A stretch of DNA of 64,000 nt from Trichopria drosophilae (lineage: Eukaryota > Arthropoda > Insecta > Hymenoptera > Diapriidae): NCBI GenBank assembly GCA_030407085.1, contig CM059584.1, positions 123,046,501 through 123,110,500 of the forward strand, given 5' to 3'. The number at the start of each line of letters is the position of its first letter. Positions within the stretch are counted from its first letter, which is position 1. Below, in pieces: positions 47,061 through 59,488 of this stretch. The translations under genes were made by a program, and so were the position numbers. A model generated the notes under the pieces. It was not told where the DNA came from. It did no database searches and worked only from the letters and a program-made list of their open reading frames with translations.

Positions 47061-48110
47061 ACAGCGCTGTGGGAATGGAAATGTAATAACAGATCCAATT
47101 TCAAAACACTCCATATTTATATATGAGCATTTCCAGAAAAGCTGCCATTTTTTGAAAAAAGTTGAAAATTGATATTGTAACTCATCCTGGAAACTTTTTG
47201 CGTTCAGTTTTTGTAAAATGATGAATTATTTTTATTCTGAATGACTAGTATAAATAATTCTAATACACTCCGAAATATAATTAAACTAAAGCCTCAAGAC
47301 ATGAAAAACAATATAACGTTTACAAATAGTTTCTTATATACTTTAGATCACTCAATCACTGACAATAATAGGCCAATTTCCAGCCATTTCTTTTGGTGTA
47401 CATGATGTGATGGAATGAATAAAAGACATCCAGAAAACGGACTTATTTGAAATTGGTGGCCGTCGATGGAATTCAAATAGACACTGAAAGAAATAGTCTA
47501 GAAAATTTTCGTTGACTGAGACTATTACTTTACACATAGCTCAATACCAAATAATTACTATTTCAACCAATATTGATGGTACTTATACACTGTTAATTAA
47601 ATTAGTATATGTACATGCGCGTGCCTGAAATAATACTTTACGTACAGCTTTTCAACATGCAATTACAGGGCAGACTGTAACAATCGAATTCCTGCGCACG
47701 AGTATCGACTTATATTGTTTGACAAAAAATGTGTGGGAAATTTTCGAGCATACAGGTATCGATAAGTTACTTCTCATGGAAGCTGTGTTATATCGCAGAT
47801 ATTTCTTTTAGAATCAACTCATCTTTTTAGGGCACTTTAGTGATAATTTTATTAATTGCAAAATCTTGTGAAATTCATTGTGAATAGTGGCGTACAGTTT
47901 TTTGTTCACGGTTGTGATATTGAAAATATCGAAATTAACTAAAGAGTTTTGTGTGCGGTCCTTCTACTAATTAGATGAAAGGTACATGTTCAAAGTTATT
48001 AGATTTATTAAAAACAATGTGTTTTAATTTTCAGGTTATTTACTTTATTATTTTTGAGCATTCCTAGAGTTCAGAAATTGCGCCGCTTTGGTAGTTGCCT
48101 TGAACGCAGG
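47061..48110. other. AT-rich DNA, nothing recognised
   Basis: No gene, RNA or repeat that I can support; a 61-codon minus-strand ORF at 47,352-47,537 has no motif. Confidence 0.45.
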
Positions 48111-48117
48111 GGAACAA

Positions 48118-48305
48118 ACAACGAGGTCATTTCAAGGTCAGAGCTAATAATCCAAAGCTATTAACGTTAACTCATCGATTAAATTTGAAGACTAAACCAT
48201 AGAGTCAAACTTCAAGGTCAACCTAATTTGATGCAATTTCCCTCGCATGATGTCACTGAAATTGATTTGACCTTGAAATGACCTTCTAAATGTACTTGAT
48301 GGTTA
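48118..48305. repeat. Fragment with TCAAGGTCA motifs
   Basis: Contains GGTCATTTCAAGGTCA, CTTCAAGGTCAACC and TTTGACCTTGAAATGACCTT within 190 bp, the same word as in the mariner-type element's ends. It lacks the CCGGAACAGC landmark of that element, so it may be a piece of a different element. In family G copy C the similar AAGGTCATTTCAAGG occurs near 61,342. Confidence 0.45.
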
Positions 48306-48589
48306 AATACCTTTGATATACTCCAATAAATTTTCTTTCCACAGAAATTGCACAATTTTATCTTTACTTTGACATTGGAATGTTATATTTTAACAAATGG
48401 AAGTGAGGAATTGGAACAAAAATGAAAACATTTGAAATTCGGATCCCAAAAATTTGTTATTTTGAAGAACCTACTTTTCTGTGAATCATCAGTTTGATTG
48501 GTTTAAGGAAAAATAAGCTAGTAACTGGAATTTCATCTGAAATCATTCTTCTGGATTAAGTTTACCACAGCACAAAATCCTTTATCGCC

Positions 48590-49020
48590 TTAATTATGTC
48601 AGGTAACGAGGTTCGCCGCAATGGAAACGTTAAGTACTGTAGTACTCTGAACACGCTTTGAGTACAAAGTGATATTTATCGCGATGAAGGATCACGGCGG
48701 CATCACCTTTTAGCGACATTTTAAATTCCGGCAAACTTAGTATCCGCTTTAATTAATTGAAATTAGCAGGGTAGGTGCACGTTGAAAATAATAGTCGCTA
48801 GTCACGACGACCGAGAGACTCGTATCCGCAAGTCACCGTAGAAAATAGGATCAAGCAAAACTAACGATAAGTAAGAGCTGCCTATCATACGAGGATTTCA
48901 ATAGCGCCGTTCGATCTAGCATGTCTTTTGATACGTCATTTCGGCTCTTTCCGACGCCGACCGAATAATAACGGAATTGAAGTAACGGAGCTCAAAGTGG
49001 TTCTCTCGATCCTTTATTTG
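48590..49020. other. GC-richer unique segment
   Basis: CpG-containing words (GGTTCGCCGCAATGG, CTTTCCGACGCCGACCG) in otherwise AT-rich DNA; no ORF or RNA recognised. Confidence 0.3.
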
Positions 49021-49675
49021 GGCATAATTTCAAAAAAAGGCCGCATTCGTCAATGGCATTTTAAGTTTTAATTCAATTACAGTAATTAACGTAATTGTCG
49101 TAAGAGAAACTTTATGTAATAGGTCCTGATTCATTTCGTTTTTCTGCAAAATCATGTTAGTTTTTGTCTAAAAATTCTTTTTTCGTAAAGCACATAACTT
49201 TATTACTAACGTTCTAACAATTTTATCAACTTTTGGTAGAAAGCTTCGTTGTCTGAATAACATAATAAATGCTCGTTTCTTGGTATTACGGTCCCCTTAA
49301 CTATATGATGCAAAAGGTGAATAGTGCAAATAAATAAAGCGATGTAACTGGGATATCAGTGCACATCAATGTATCAACCAGTACTTATATGTCAAATTTT
49401 AGAATCAACTACTATTGCATCTATTGTGAAAAATCATCCGTCTAGCCTTAATAAAAAGACTATTGAAAAAATGCATTTCTGCCTTGCTGAAGGGCACAAT
49501 ATGATATCCTGGTGCGAAAGACATTTTTACAGTAGTTTACATTTTAAGCAATAGAGGGATGATTAGATCTTCTGTAGATTTATTCTGTAGAAACTGTGCT
49601 TTAGTTAAAGCAATAGTGTATTGGAGTATCTATCGTGACATGGATATATAAACATATAAGTACTTGTACAGGCTT
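49021..49675. other. AT-rich DNA, nothing recognised
   Basis: A 61-codon plus-strand ORF at 49,369-49,554 has no recognisable motif. No repeats seen. Confidence 0.4.
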
Positions 49676-49679
49676 GCAG

Positions 49680-49980
49680 CGCATACGCATAGAAACCGCT
49701 CCATTTGTGCCGGTTCTCGAGTCCTGCGGGCGCTTTTCGCGTTTTCGCGCCCGCTTCGCCTTTTTTACGATTTCGCACCAACCGTATACTTCTACGACAT
49801 TATAAAGTCGCAGTTTTTAATGTACAGATGTGACAAAAAATATCGCATATATCACGAATAAGAATGAAGGAACGGGAGACAAGCCCCTTTTTGCAGCCCT
49901 TGGGGTCAGGACTCCCGTCCCTCTCTCTCGTCCTGCACGACGCGTCAGGATCAAATCTCTTAATTTGCGCCCTAAACATA
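49680..49980. other. GC-richer segment next to a transposon
   Basis: Contains GCGGGCGCTTTTCGCG-type words and CTCGTCCTGCACGACGCGTC. Overlapping short ORFs on both strands have no recognisable content. Confidence 0.3.
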
Positions 49981-51302
49981 CCCGAGCAGAAATCTGTCCA
50001 GGCTGCCTGAAAACTTAGCAGGGCCTGATCAGGCATCAATCAGGCCCGCCTGATAAGGTGTGCCATATCACTCCCGGATCAGGCCCTGAACAGGCAGAAA
50101 TCAGGCGCGCCTGATAATGTGCCTTGTCACTTCCGGATCAGGCCCTGACCAGGCTGCAATCAGGCGCGCCTGATAAGGTGTCCATTGTCACTCCCGGATC
50201 AGGCCCTGAACAGGCTGCAGTCATGCGCGCCTGATAAGGTGGATCTTAATACTGCCGGACCATGCACTCATCAGAGGACTACAACCTGCATCTTATCAGG
50301 CAAACGTAGTTGTTGCCTGACCATGTTCGAAACAAAGGATTGCAAAGCAAACTTTACTTGAAGCTGCATATAAGAATTTGTTATAAACATCATTAAAAGA
50401 GGTTTTACGAGAAATATGAATGCGACATTTGGTTCTACGGGATAAATTATGTGAAAAACGCACATGTATTATTGTATTACTATTATATAGAATAAATAAC
50501 AATAATAGGTATACGTTTCATAGATAATTTACTCCGTAATATCGATTGCCGCAAATAGATTTTGTCTAAAACCGTGTTTGACGAAATTGTTTATAAAATA
50601 TTAATATAAATAATTATATAATTATAAATAAGAAAACACACATGTTTTATTTTTATCAAATATCCTATGTCCAGTTGTTAATTTGGCGCTAACCGCCATT
50701 TGATTAGCATGGGCCAAAGCTGATTTTCGATCATATTATTTACTTATTATTTTTAACAACAAATTTACGACTTTTAACAAAACATCGTACATATTTTCGG
50801 TTCAATTTTTCTCTTAGATTGGATTAAAACCGCCAGATTTAATATAGAACCATTATTGTCGAAGTTGTTTCTTGACAAAATGTTATATACTATTATTTTT
50901 TATAAACAAAAAAAAACGGGTACTTGATTTTTGGCAGGTATTTTATTGACGATAGTTGGTTTGACGCTACCTGAGTTGTGCTAGGTAATAATATAATAAA
51001 TATATATCATTAAATATAAAGTGTATATAAAAGTGACTCGTACATTTGTTTGATTCATTTTATTTAATTATTATTGTTTAAACGAACTTTAGAGGTACCT
51101 CATCAGGTCCTTATAAAGCCCTGATCAAGCCCTGACAGAGGCCTGACCAGGGCCTTATTTCAGGATGCCTGATCAGGCCCGGACCAAAATAATCGTTACG
51201 TTTCTAATCAGGGCCTGATAGGGTAGCCTGATAAGGGCCTGAAATATAATCAGGCAGCCTGAGCAGGGCCTGATCAGGGCCGTATCGAAATTTCTACTCG
51301 GG
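49981..51302. mobile_element. CCTGATCAGG-rich element, family D, copy 1
   Basis: Ends CCCGAGCAGAAATCT and AAATTTCTACTCGGG form an inverted pair of about 15 bp with few mismatches, flanked by TA on both sides. Inside the left end, a unit of about 60 bp starting GCCTGATAAGG (or GCCTGATAATG) is repeated from 50,048, 50,109, 50,168 and 50,229. The right end (51,097-51,290) is a looser array of CAGGGCCTGATCAGG-like words. The middle 800 bp is AT-rich and non-coding. Length is 1322 bp. The TA duplication points to a Tc1/mariner-type transposase acting in trans, but copy 2 does not show TA clearly, so this is uncertain. Confidence 0.75.
50048..50290. repeat. Tandem 60-bp units inside family D copy 1
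   Basis: Four starts at 50,048, 50,109, 50,168 and 50,229 (periods 61, 59, 61); the last unit is partial. Each unit has a GCCTGATAAGG word, a CACTCCCGG or close word, ATCAGGCCCTG and CAGGC-rich spacing. Confidence 0.8.
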
Positions 51303-51304
51303 TA

Positions 51305-54300
51305 TAACATACTATTAATCTTTAAATCATTCCATATTCACTTAAAATTTGTTTGCGAGGTTTGGTACACTTTATAAGAAACAACTTAATGTTGGCGTGT
51401 TTCTCTAAATAATAATGTGTTAAAATGTTGAAGGCAATTGAGACTGTCTTCAATATAGTATTAAGTTTTCATTATCTGGAATGTCAAATGCGAAACCCCT
51501 TATAAAATATTGTAGAAAGTCAGAGAGTACTTCCTCGAAAAATGATTTCACAACATTTTGAATTTTGTACTAAGAAAAATGAATATTAGTTTCGAATAAA
51601 ATCAAACAAACAAATTAGTGCATTTCAATAGTGTTAATGAAGTATTTCTTTCAATTAAACATTTAGTTGATCCTTTTTTTTTAAATAAGATATACGGAAT
51701 GATTGAAAGAAACAATCTTTTGAATTAAAAAGAACTTTTTTAGTGTAATTTTATTCCTTGAATCAATATAAACGAAGTGGTACTGTATATAGCGCAAATC
51801 GATTTGAATAATTCTAAAAGTATATTTATAAATATAACTCTTAATGTATTCAAACAGAAATATAATGAATTCAATATTGTTTTTTTTTCGGGTTAAAAAA
51901 ATTCGCGTTGAATTAAGTAGGAGATAGAGTTAAAAAATAGAAATTTGATTATAAACAATTTATTGAGCATAAATGTACAAAAGAAGTTCTTACGAGGTTT
52001 AAGTTTGATTCTATGCCCCAAAGTGTATTCCACCTGTCGCGTTTTGAAAAATGAACCCGTAATATGGAAACAGTTTACGCACTTTACGCGCAAATCAACC
52101 ACAAACGGTATTTTATACTCATATTTCGTAGTTTCCATAACCTCTTAGTTATAAAAATTAACCACCTTTGTTATTTACGAGAAACAAATTGTCTTGCAGA
52201 TTTTGACTGGAACAATGTTAATTTTTAACCAAAGCATCATTCTTCCTTCTTTTAAATACCATCCTACTGTAATTTTCTTATAAATTAAAAGTTACAAACT
52301 TAAAAATATAAGTACGAACAAAAAGAGAAGCACAGTATTTGGTTTTAAAAGATGTATACAAACAAAAGTTTAAGTTAAAAAAAGTTTGGATGGGTTTCAC
52401 AGAAAACCATTTTATTTCTAAAGTAGAGTATTAAAATCATCGCACATATAACGTTACTAAATTTGCAATCTGTCGACTTATTTTCTTTTATCGGAGCTAG
52501 GTACTCTCTCAAAGTTAGCAGACATATGGCTTCGGGTATGTAATTGTGTTTCGAATTGAATGATGCTAATAATAACCACCACTATGTGGATTTGTCCGAC
52601 ATTTCAATTTTGGTACCTTTGCAATTTTTCTGATTTGTTTATATTTAGTATATTTCTACAGCGTAAATTTAATTTTGTCAGCTTAGAGGAGATAGTTGTT
52701 ACATTCTATTGTTTAATTAATGTAACTAACAGTGAATTAGTGAAATTCCACTATAGATTACAGAAGTTATATCTTAAAGACCCTATATATAGCTAAAATA
52801 AAGCATTTCTAAAAATATTTATTAATTTTTCACAAAATTTTCAGCAATCTTCTGTGAATGTTTAAAATCGTCAAAATATTTCTGATATCTTCAATTTCAT
52901 TTTTAATCATTACACAGAATACATAATAAGTATATACGAGGCAAAACATAGTGTATGGTTTATTACATTATATAACATCTTAGATCAGATCAGTTTATTT
53001 TTGTAGGCATTGCTTGAGGAATTTTGATGTTGTGTGTTAATAATATTTGTTTATGGTTTTCTGGTCTATTTATGATTTCTTTACTTTTTTTGATATTTGA
53101 ATTGGTTTTGTGTCGGTTGCGTCTAAATTTTTATTCTAAACATCCCATTTATTGCCATTGCCTTTATAACTGAACCCTCTTCTTCTTGTTTGAGCTTTTA
53201 ATTAAATTGATTCTTTTATATCCTAGTTTTATTTTAGCATTTCGACACCTTTCCGTCCCGTTTGTTCATTATGTTAGCTAGTATATGATTATAGTATTGT
53301 TTTGATCTGATTTTATGTATTTCGACTACTGGATTTCTAGACAGTGCGGCTGCGTCAATGTTTACCTTCCCAATTTCATATGTTTTAGATCGACGATAAT
53401 ATTTTATATATCCGCTTTGAAACTCTGAAAATTTGATTTGTTTCTATGTTATGAAAAAAATATAATAATCCTCAAATATATTTCAGCGATAAAGTCTGAA
53501 TTCTAATAGTGTAGAGTAAATTCATAGTGCTCCTATACATAAAGTTTCAAAAAAGATTGCTCCCTTTGCATGGTGAAAAATACGGTAAATGTTTAGTAAA
53601 TAAGTATATAAAATAAAAAATATTTGAGTTGCTCAGAAATATTTGTATTATGCATTACACTAATATTTTATAAAAATGTAATTTCATACCCAGATCATTT
53701 AACCCTCGAAAACCTTCAAATAATATGAAATACACCCCCAAAGATGTGAAGAACATAATTAGTTATTCATTCCGTGAATTGTAAACATCCCCTCGTATAA
53801 TTGTATCCAAAATTCCCATGGACAAGTCACTGTTCAGAATGGTACTGCACTTTTTATTTTATGGGCATTTTAGCATGAGGTATGTATATATTCGGAAAAA
53901 CCTTTGAAGCTGGTATTATTATAATTTTCCGATGAATTCATCTTATATAATAAACATAGAAATCAAATGTACCTAAGTAGATTTTTGTCGGATTTAGCTT
54001 TCAAAAGAATCGGCATTTGTGAGGTGACGAATTTTAGTCGGTATTTAGTAAGACATGTAATCATCTGCTAAATCAAGAGTATAATATGGACATATTTCGT
54101 CAAAACTTCTACTTCATCAAGATGTATCTTTAGATGCGTGACTGGGATTTTCCGTGATAGGATTAACCTTCGAATGTCGCTATGGTATTAAAAGTCATAG
54201 TTCGAAATACTCTAATCCGAATTATCAGGGTTATAAATTATCGAAAAGTTCTAACGAAAAAAAAAGTTATAATGAAAAATAAAGTTAATGTGTCTCACTG

Positions 54301-54900
54301 ACTTCACAATCTCAATTCGTAATCGACTAAATTTCTTCAGTACTATGTACAAAAACAGATTTGTTATAGTTTTTAAGTAATTGATCTATTATCAATTTTG
54401 ATTACAAACAAAATAACATCATTTTATTGTTAATAACCTAATTTGTTAGGAGAAACACTTGCTGGAAAAAACAGGTTTGGACGGACCGACCAAAGAAGCA
54501 TGGTGAATTAAGATATTGATACATCGACCACTGCAACTGAAAAGAGAATTTTGCATATGAAAATCCTTTCAACAGATATTGTCCCAGCAACCATAGATAT
54601 GGAAGGGAATAATTATCAATATAAAATAAGGTCAAGACAACCATATTTTGCTAGTAACAACCATGGTGTTTTTTGCGTATGGTAAATAATAGTATATTAT
54701 TTGGTATGAACTAATACTCAGAAAAATTCTAATTTTCCCATATGTATTCTAAAATATTAAAGTTGCAAGTGAAATGCAAAAAAAAAACGAAAGAAAAGTT
54801 TTTAGTTCGTAAAACGGAATTTTACCCTCATCATGATATAAATTTCCTTTTAACACTACGACCATAGAACTCGATTTTACGAACTAGAGCGAAATTTACT
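51305..54900. other. Long AT-rich stretch, no gene recognised
   Basis: About 3.6 kb of AT-rich sequence with many runs. ORFs of 67-81 codons (51,893-52,148, 52,560-52,796 and 54,438-54,644) have no recognisable motif. Confidence 0.45.
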
Positions 54901-54904
54901 AAAT

Positions 54905-55100
54905 AGGTGCCTATACGGCCGATTTTACTGGTGATGTATTCCGGTGTACCTCCGATATTTTTCCACAATCGTTTAATATCATAACAGATCACTGTCAATA
55001 AGTGCTGCTCCAGTACTAACTTATTTCGGTAATCAGTAATAATTTAACATTTAAAATAGAACTGGTAATCAACATGGCTACCGTATTGGCGTACTCTGAC
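54905..55100. repeat. Dispersed repeat, copy 2 (with 960-1400)
   Basis: Same orientation and word order as the first copy: TCCGGTGTACCTCC, ACTTATTTCGGTAATCAGTAA, TTTAACATTTAAAATAG and AACTGGTAATCA. Similarity is moderate and there is no coding content. Confidence 0.5.
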
Positions 55101-55209
55101 AGGTAGGTACTCCGGTGGTCGGACGTTTTTACTTACTGTTACGAGTACTGTACGGAAAAAATGGATCGCAATAACGAGAAAAGTACACTGAGAGGAATTA
55201 TTTACTAAT

Positions 55210-55247
55210 AGTTAATGTAAGCTAATTTCAAGGCTCTTACATTAACT
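55210..55247. repeat. Short perfect hairpin
   Basis: AGTTAATGTAAG at 55,210-55,221 pairs with CTTACATTAACT at 55,236-55,247, a 12-bp perfect stem with a 14-nt loop. Related GTTAAT/ACATTAA words recur to 55,405, suggesting a small MITE fragment. Confidence 0.5.
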
Positions 55248-55889
55248 GTAAAGTTATAACAGTAACTGTATAGTAAAAAATGTCAGGTATCTTTTAGATG
55301 AAGACACCAGCACATTCATGCATGTCAGCAATGTTATTGTACATTAACTCGTATATTTTAGTATTCAATGAGCGTTCGTTAACTGTTAATAAATCTGACA
55401 TTAAATTCTGTCGTTTGAACTGCGCATGTCAATAATGCGTCGAATTCACAGAAAATCGAATTACAGCCCGTGTGTATGTTTGTTTATCTCTGTTTCGGTC
55501 AAACTGTAAGCCTGTAAAATATACTACATCTCACGTATTGAACCTAACGTTAATATTTAAAATTCTTATATCAACATCAATATTACAAATTTAACCGAAT
55601 CTCGGATTACGATAACTGCCGAGGTTACTTCTTATAGGTTAGAAACGGGTTTTATAATTTTTCTATACTGGTTTATTAACTGAGTGTAGCAGGTATTCGT
55701 TTGTCTTATATCCAATAATTAGCGCGTTTATACTGATAAAAATACGTCTCTTTTAACTGTTAAAAGATATATTTATACCGACTACGAGATGTTTTAAAAA
55801 TCTTTGTCTTTTAAATTGTATCTAAATGAAATACTTTTGTCCCCATGTATAAAATATACTTTTCTCAGGGTATACCAACAAGTACCCTT

Positions 55890-56965
55890 AATAGCACACT
55901 TTATTCCATCCATATTCCCTAAATATTCCTTTGGAACATTGGGAACATTTGAAAGTAATATCCATCCATATTCCAGGAACATTGAAATGTCCAACATTCG
56001 GAGTATTCTTTTGGAATATTCCAGGAACATTAAAATATTCTGCATTAGAATAATATTATAAACGATATAAATTTTGTTAGGATATTCCAAGAATGATCAA
56101 ATAATATAGACGAAAAATAACGCCAAATGAATAATACCATTTTTTAAGCTGATTGCAGAATAATTCATTGAGGTGTCACAATTCTTAAATGATTTCCTAA
56201 AAATTTAGTAGGTAATTGTTAAAAATACACATATATGTTCGTGTTATGTAAAAAAAAGAGCATTACGAGCTTGAATGTAATCCTCATACAACTTGCGAAT
56301 CTCGAACAGGAGTTCCTGATATTCCATCCGCTTTCCGTCCTCTTTGCTGGCGATGTTTGGCTTTGCTGCTGATGCAAAAAACTCGATGATCATGATGGAT
56401 TTGTCATCGAAGTCAACAAGGACGATGTCAATTCTCATTATTATGAATTTAGAAATTTCCACTCAATTTGTATAAAGTTCAACTGCATTGCCGACTAACA
56501 AATTCTAAATATATGATGAAAAATGACTAAGATGAATAAGGGGATTAAATTTTATTTCGTTCAGATTATTTCGAATATACCTTAATCGACTTTTATCTAC
56601 TTTGATCTATTGAAAATATGAAATGCGATTTAAATCTTTTCTAAATTAATGCAGTTTATTCTAAGCATTTTTGACCAAACTATATAAATTAAGATTTGAA
56701 TAAGGTTTCATATTATTGGCACATCAAAGGTCATCTTAGTTGATTATAACCGATCCAAGTAGATCCGAAAAAGTCTCAAAAATGAAACCTCAATGAAATG
56801 TTCTGGAATCATCATAAAAAATAATGTTCTTAATATGCTTAATAATATTTATGATGCAGAATATTTAAATATTCCTGGAATATGGATACAATATTATTTT
56901 GGAATATCCCCAATTTTTCAAAGGAATATTCCAGGAATATGGATGGAATAAAGTGTGTTATATAC
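55890..56965. mobile_element. Foldback element with GGAATATTCC-rich arms
   Basis: The left arm at about 55,894-56,056 has GCACACTTTATTCCATCC, then ATTCC-type words, then TATTCTGCATTAGAATAATA. The right arm at about 56,826-56,961 carries the complement (AATATTTATGATGCAGAAT, then GGAATATTCC words, then GGATGGAATAAAGTGTG). The loop of about 770 bp includes a reverse-transcriptase C-terminal relic. TTCCAGGAA or TTCCTGGAA occurs at 55,971, 56,019, 56,872 and 56,929. No target duplication was recognised, so the ends are approximate. Confidence 0.6.
56244..56462 (-). pseudogene. Fragment resembling the C-terminal domain of a retrotransposon polyprotein
   Basis: A 72-codon frame: IDIVLVDFDDKSIMIIEFFA, then KPNIASKEDGKRMEYQELLF, then EIRKLYEDY. 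The pattern DIVLVD...I.IIE.....NI..KE..K...YQ.L..EI..LY resembles the tail found downstream of the reverse transcriptase in several insect non-LTR or related elements (normally PDIvlvDk....iiDvavP.d.Ni..kE.eK..KYqdL..Eikrlw), where D and K belong to a nuclease-like fold. The composition is more GC-rich than its surroundings, supporting coding origin. It has no start context and no reverse transcriptase next to it. It lies in the loop of the foldback element. Confidence 0.4.
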
Positions 56966-56969
56966 CCGA

Positions 56970-58407
56970 TTGTAAAGTACAATCTCTTTTTGAGCCTGAC
57001 TACACCAAACTTAGATCTATATATCCGGTATTTAAAAAAATTGCAAAAAACATTTTGAAAAAAAAATATAACGATAACCACATTTTCTCTATAGGGATTT
57101 CGTTTTTCTGAACATGTTTTGATCGAGGACAATGAGTAAATGGACAAAATACTCCGGCCAGTTTTGTAAGTTTAACTATATTCTAAGATTGAAAGCTGGT
57201 TAGTTATCGAGCAAGGAGATAATGCGCAATACCAGTGTAAATGTTCAAAACATAGTAAACAAATCGTTCATAACAATAATCGGAGTACCAGCGACACGGA
57301 AAATACACCAGTGTTGAGTTGAACACGGAAAATAATGTTTAACCCCTACAGCAAAATATTCATCTGTCACAGCTTAACCTAAACACAGTTAAACGCAGTT
57401 CGGCTCTATCAGTCAAACTCGTTTAGCTACCGCAGTTTTTCTCTCTTACCTCAACACTTTAGCTGCCTTAAGATATATATCTCAGCAAACACAGCCTATC
57501 AATTGGACTAAATAATGGACTATTTTTCATTTCTCTTATATTTATAGACGTGAAATTATATTTATGTGTGATCACGTATTAATCTGCACTAAAAAATAGT
57601 GATTAGTACACTGAAAGAAAGGTTAAAAACCGATATAGTACGTGACTTGTAACCTTCATTACATGCGTTTATTCACGTATCAACTTTATTAATAATAAAA
57701 TAAAATATGAGTCCCGACTCTGTTAACTTATTTTTCACAAAGAAATCAATTTTAACCGCAACTTGCTCGTTTATACAGCGAATAATTTGACAGCATACAT
57801 GCACTTGTCTTTCAGCCAGTTATCTTTTGCAGTGACAACCAAACACCCGCAGATAAATTCATTAAGCTGTGGTAGCTAAATGAATTTTCTGTATTACATT
57901 TATAAATTATTGTGACAGAGTTATAATTGTGCTCGTATAATCAAACGCCTGTCAACCAAAGTATTTGAGCTAACGTAACCTAAATATTTTTTTCCGTGAA
58001 AAGACACAATTGAAAATACAATGCGTTTGTTTGTAAATACGATTATTGAGCTAAAAATAATTATTGAATAAAAAATATATTTTAATAAGATTTTCTAGTT
58101 GAATTGAATTGCTCTCCCCATACGTGAATATCATTTGATTGTTGTATTAATACTAATTACATTGGAATATTTGTTGATAATGAGGTAGCGCGAAATGAAA
58201 TTAAAAAATGTCGTTTGGAAGACTGATATTGCGAATTTTTAGCTGTTTTTTGTCAATTTAACCAACAGAAATAGTATTACAAAAATTGGATGCCATTTTC
58301 GATGTCAGATTTCGATTATGTGTCCATAAATTTAAGAATCACATCCCATTTTTTTAAAGAGTTTTTGAAAAACCAGGCTTTATTCAAATTCTGGAGGCCT
58401 TTGTTAT
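56970..58407. other. AT-rich DNA, nothing recognised
   Basis: Repeated ACACGGAAAAT words (57,297 and 57,331) and CACTGAAAGAAAGG (57,610) look like single MITE ends without a visible partner. No gene recognised. Confidence 0.4.
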
Positions 58408-58411
58408 TTAA

Positions 58412-59484
58412 CCCGTTTCCGCCCAAAATGCTGTAAATTTCACTACATTTTAATCGTCACTTTTCTTACAGAAACTAACGATGAATAATTCTGAATATTT
58501 AGATTGTATAGTTTTCAACCCTCCTCTTTCCGAATCCGAAGTCCGTTTTTCGCTAGGAGCAGCCATTTTTGAAATATGGCGGCGAAAAGGCAAAAAAATA
58601 GAGAAAATTTCGATTTTTTGATCGGTTTTTCATGTTTTTCAATAGATTCGCGATGACCGATCATTCCAAAGACCTGGATCCGGTGGCATAATGAGTTTGA
58701 CTAAAAGTTGACATGATCAGATATGCAAAATATAAGATGGCGGATCCAAGATGGCCGATTTTTCGCCGAATGTTGTATTTTTATAGCATTTCCGACTATA
58801 TAATATAAAACCCGCGAGTAACCATTTCGTTTCGGACATGCAACGTTTCGTATTTTCCTCCGCCATTTTGGGTCCGCCATTTTGAATGATGAAAATCAAA
58901 TGTCATATTCGTAATCTGCGACCCCGAAAACCACCGAGTAGTCAGTTTCATATGGATCAAGAAATTTTGTTGCATTTCAGTAGGCCATCTTGGAACCGCC
59001 ATTTGGAATTTCGAGTATCGGATAGAAGATACTGTTACAAATGATTGTGTAAATCAATAATAAGTGCGTACAACAATATTTATTAATAGCTAATAATAAT
59101 GTCGGAAATGCTATAAAAACACAAAATTCTGCGAAAAATCAGCCATATTGGATCCGCCATCTTATATTTTGCATATCTGATCATGTCAACTTTTTGTCAA
59201 ACTCATTATTCCACCAGATCCAGGTCTTTGGAATGATCGGTCAGCGCGAACCTTTTGAAAAACATGAAAAACCGATCCAAAAATCGAAATTTTCTCTATT
59301 TTTTTGCCTTTTCGCCGCCATATTTAAAAAATGGCTGCTCCTAGCGAAAACCGGACTTCGGATTTGGAAAGAGGAGGGTTGAAAACTATAGAATCTAAAT
59401 ATTCAAAATTATTCATCGTTAGTTTCTATAAGAAATGTGACGATTAAAATGTAGTGAAATTTACGGCATTTTGGGCGGAACGGG
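58412..59484. mobile_element. Near-perfect 1.07-kb foldback element, TTAA-flanked
   Basis: Starts CCCGTTTCCGCCCAAAATGC and ends GCATTTTGGGCGGAACGGG, flanked by TTAA at 58,408-58,411 and 59,485-59,488. The arms are about 385 bp (58,412-58,797 and 59,098-59,484) and agree closely throughout, including TTTTCAACCCTCCTCTTTCC with its complement and AGATGGCGGATCCAAGATGG with CCATATTGGATCCGCCATCT. The 300-bp centre is itself a tandem pair of about 115 bp. TTAA plus CCC...GGG ends fit a piggyBac-like non-autonomous element. All short ORFs here come from the arms and are not genes. Confidence 0.85.
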
Positions 59485-59488
59485 TTAA

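Noticed and set aside
58717..59002. 60- and 68-codon minus-strand ORFs in the foldback
   Set aside because: Formed by the arm and the duplicated centre of a TTAA foldback element. Repeated NGG/KMA words come from GCCAT motifs.
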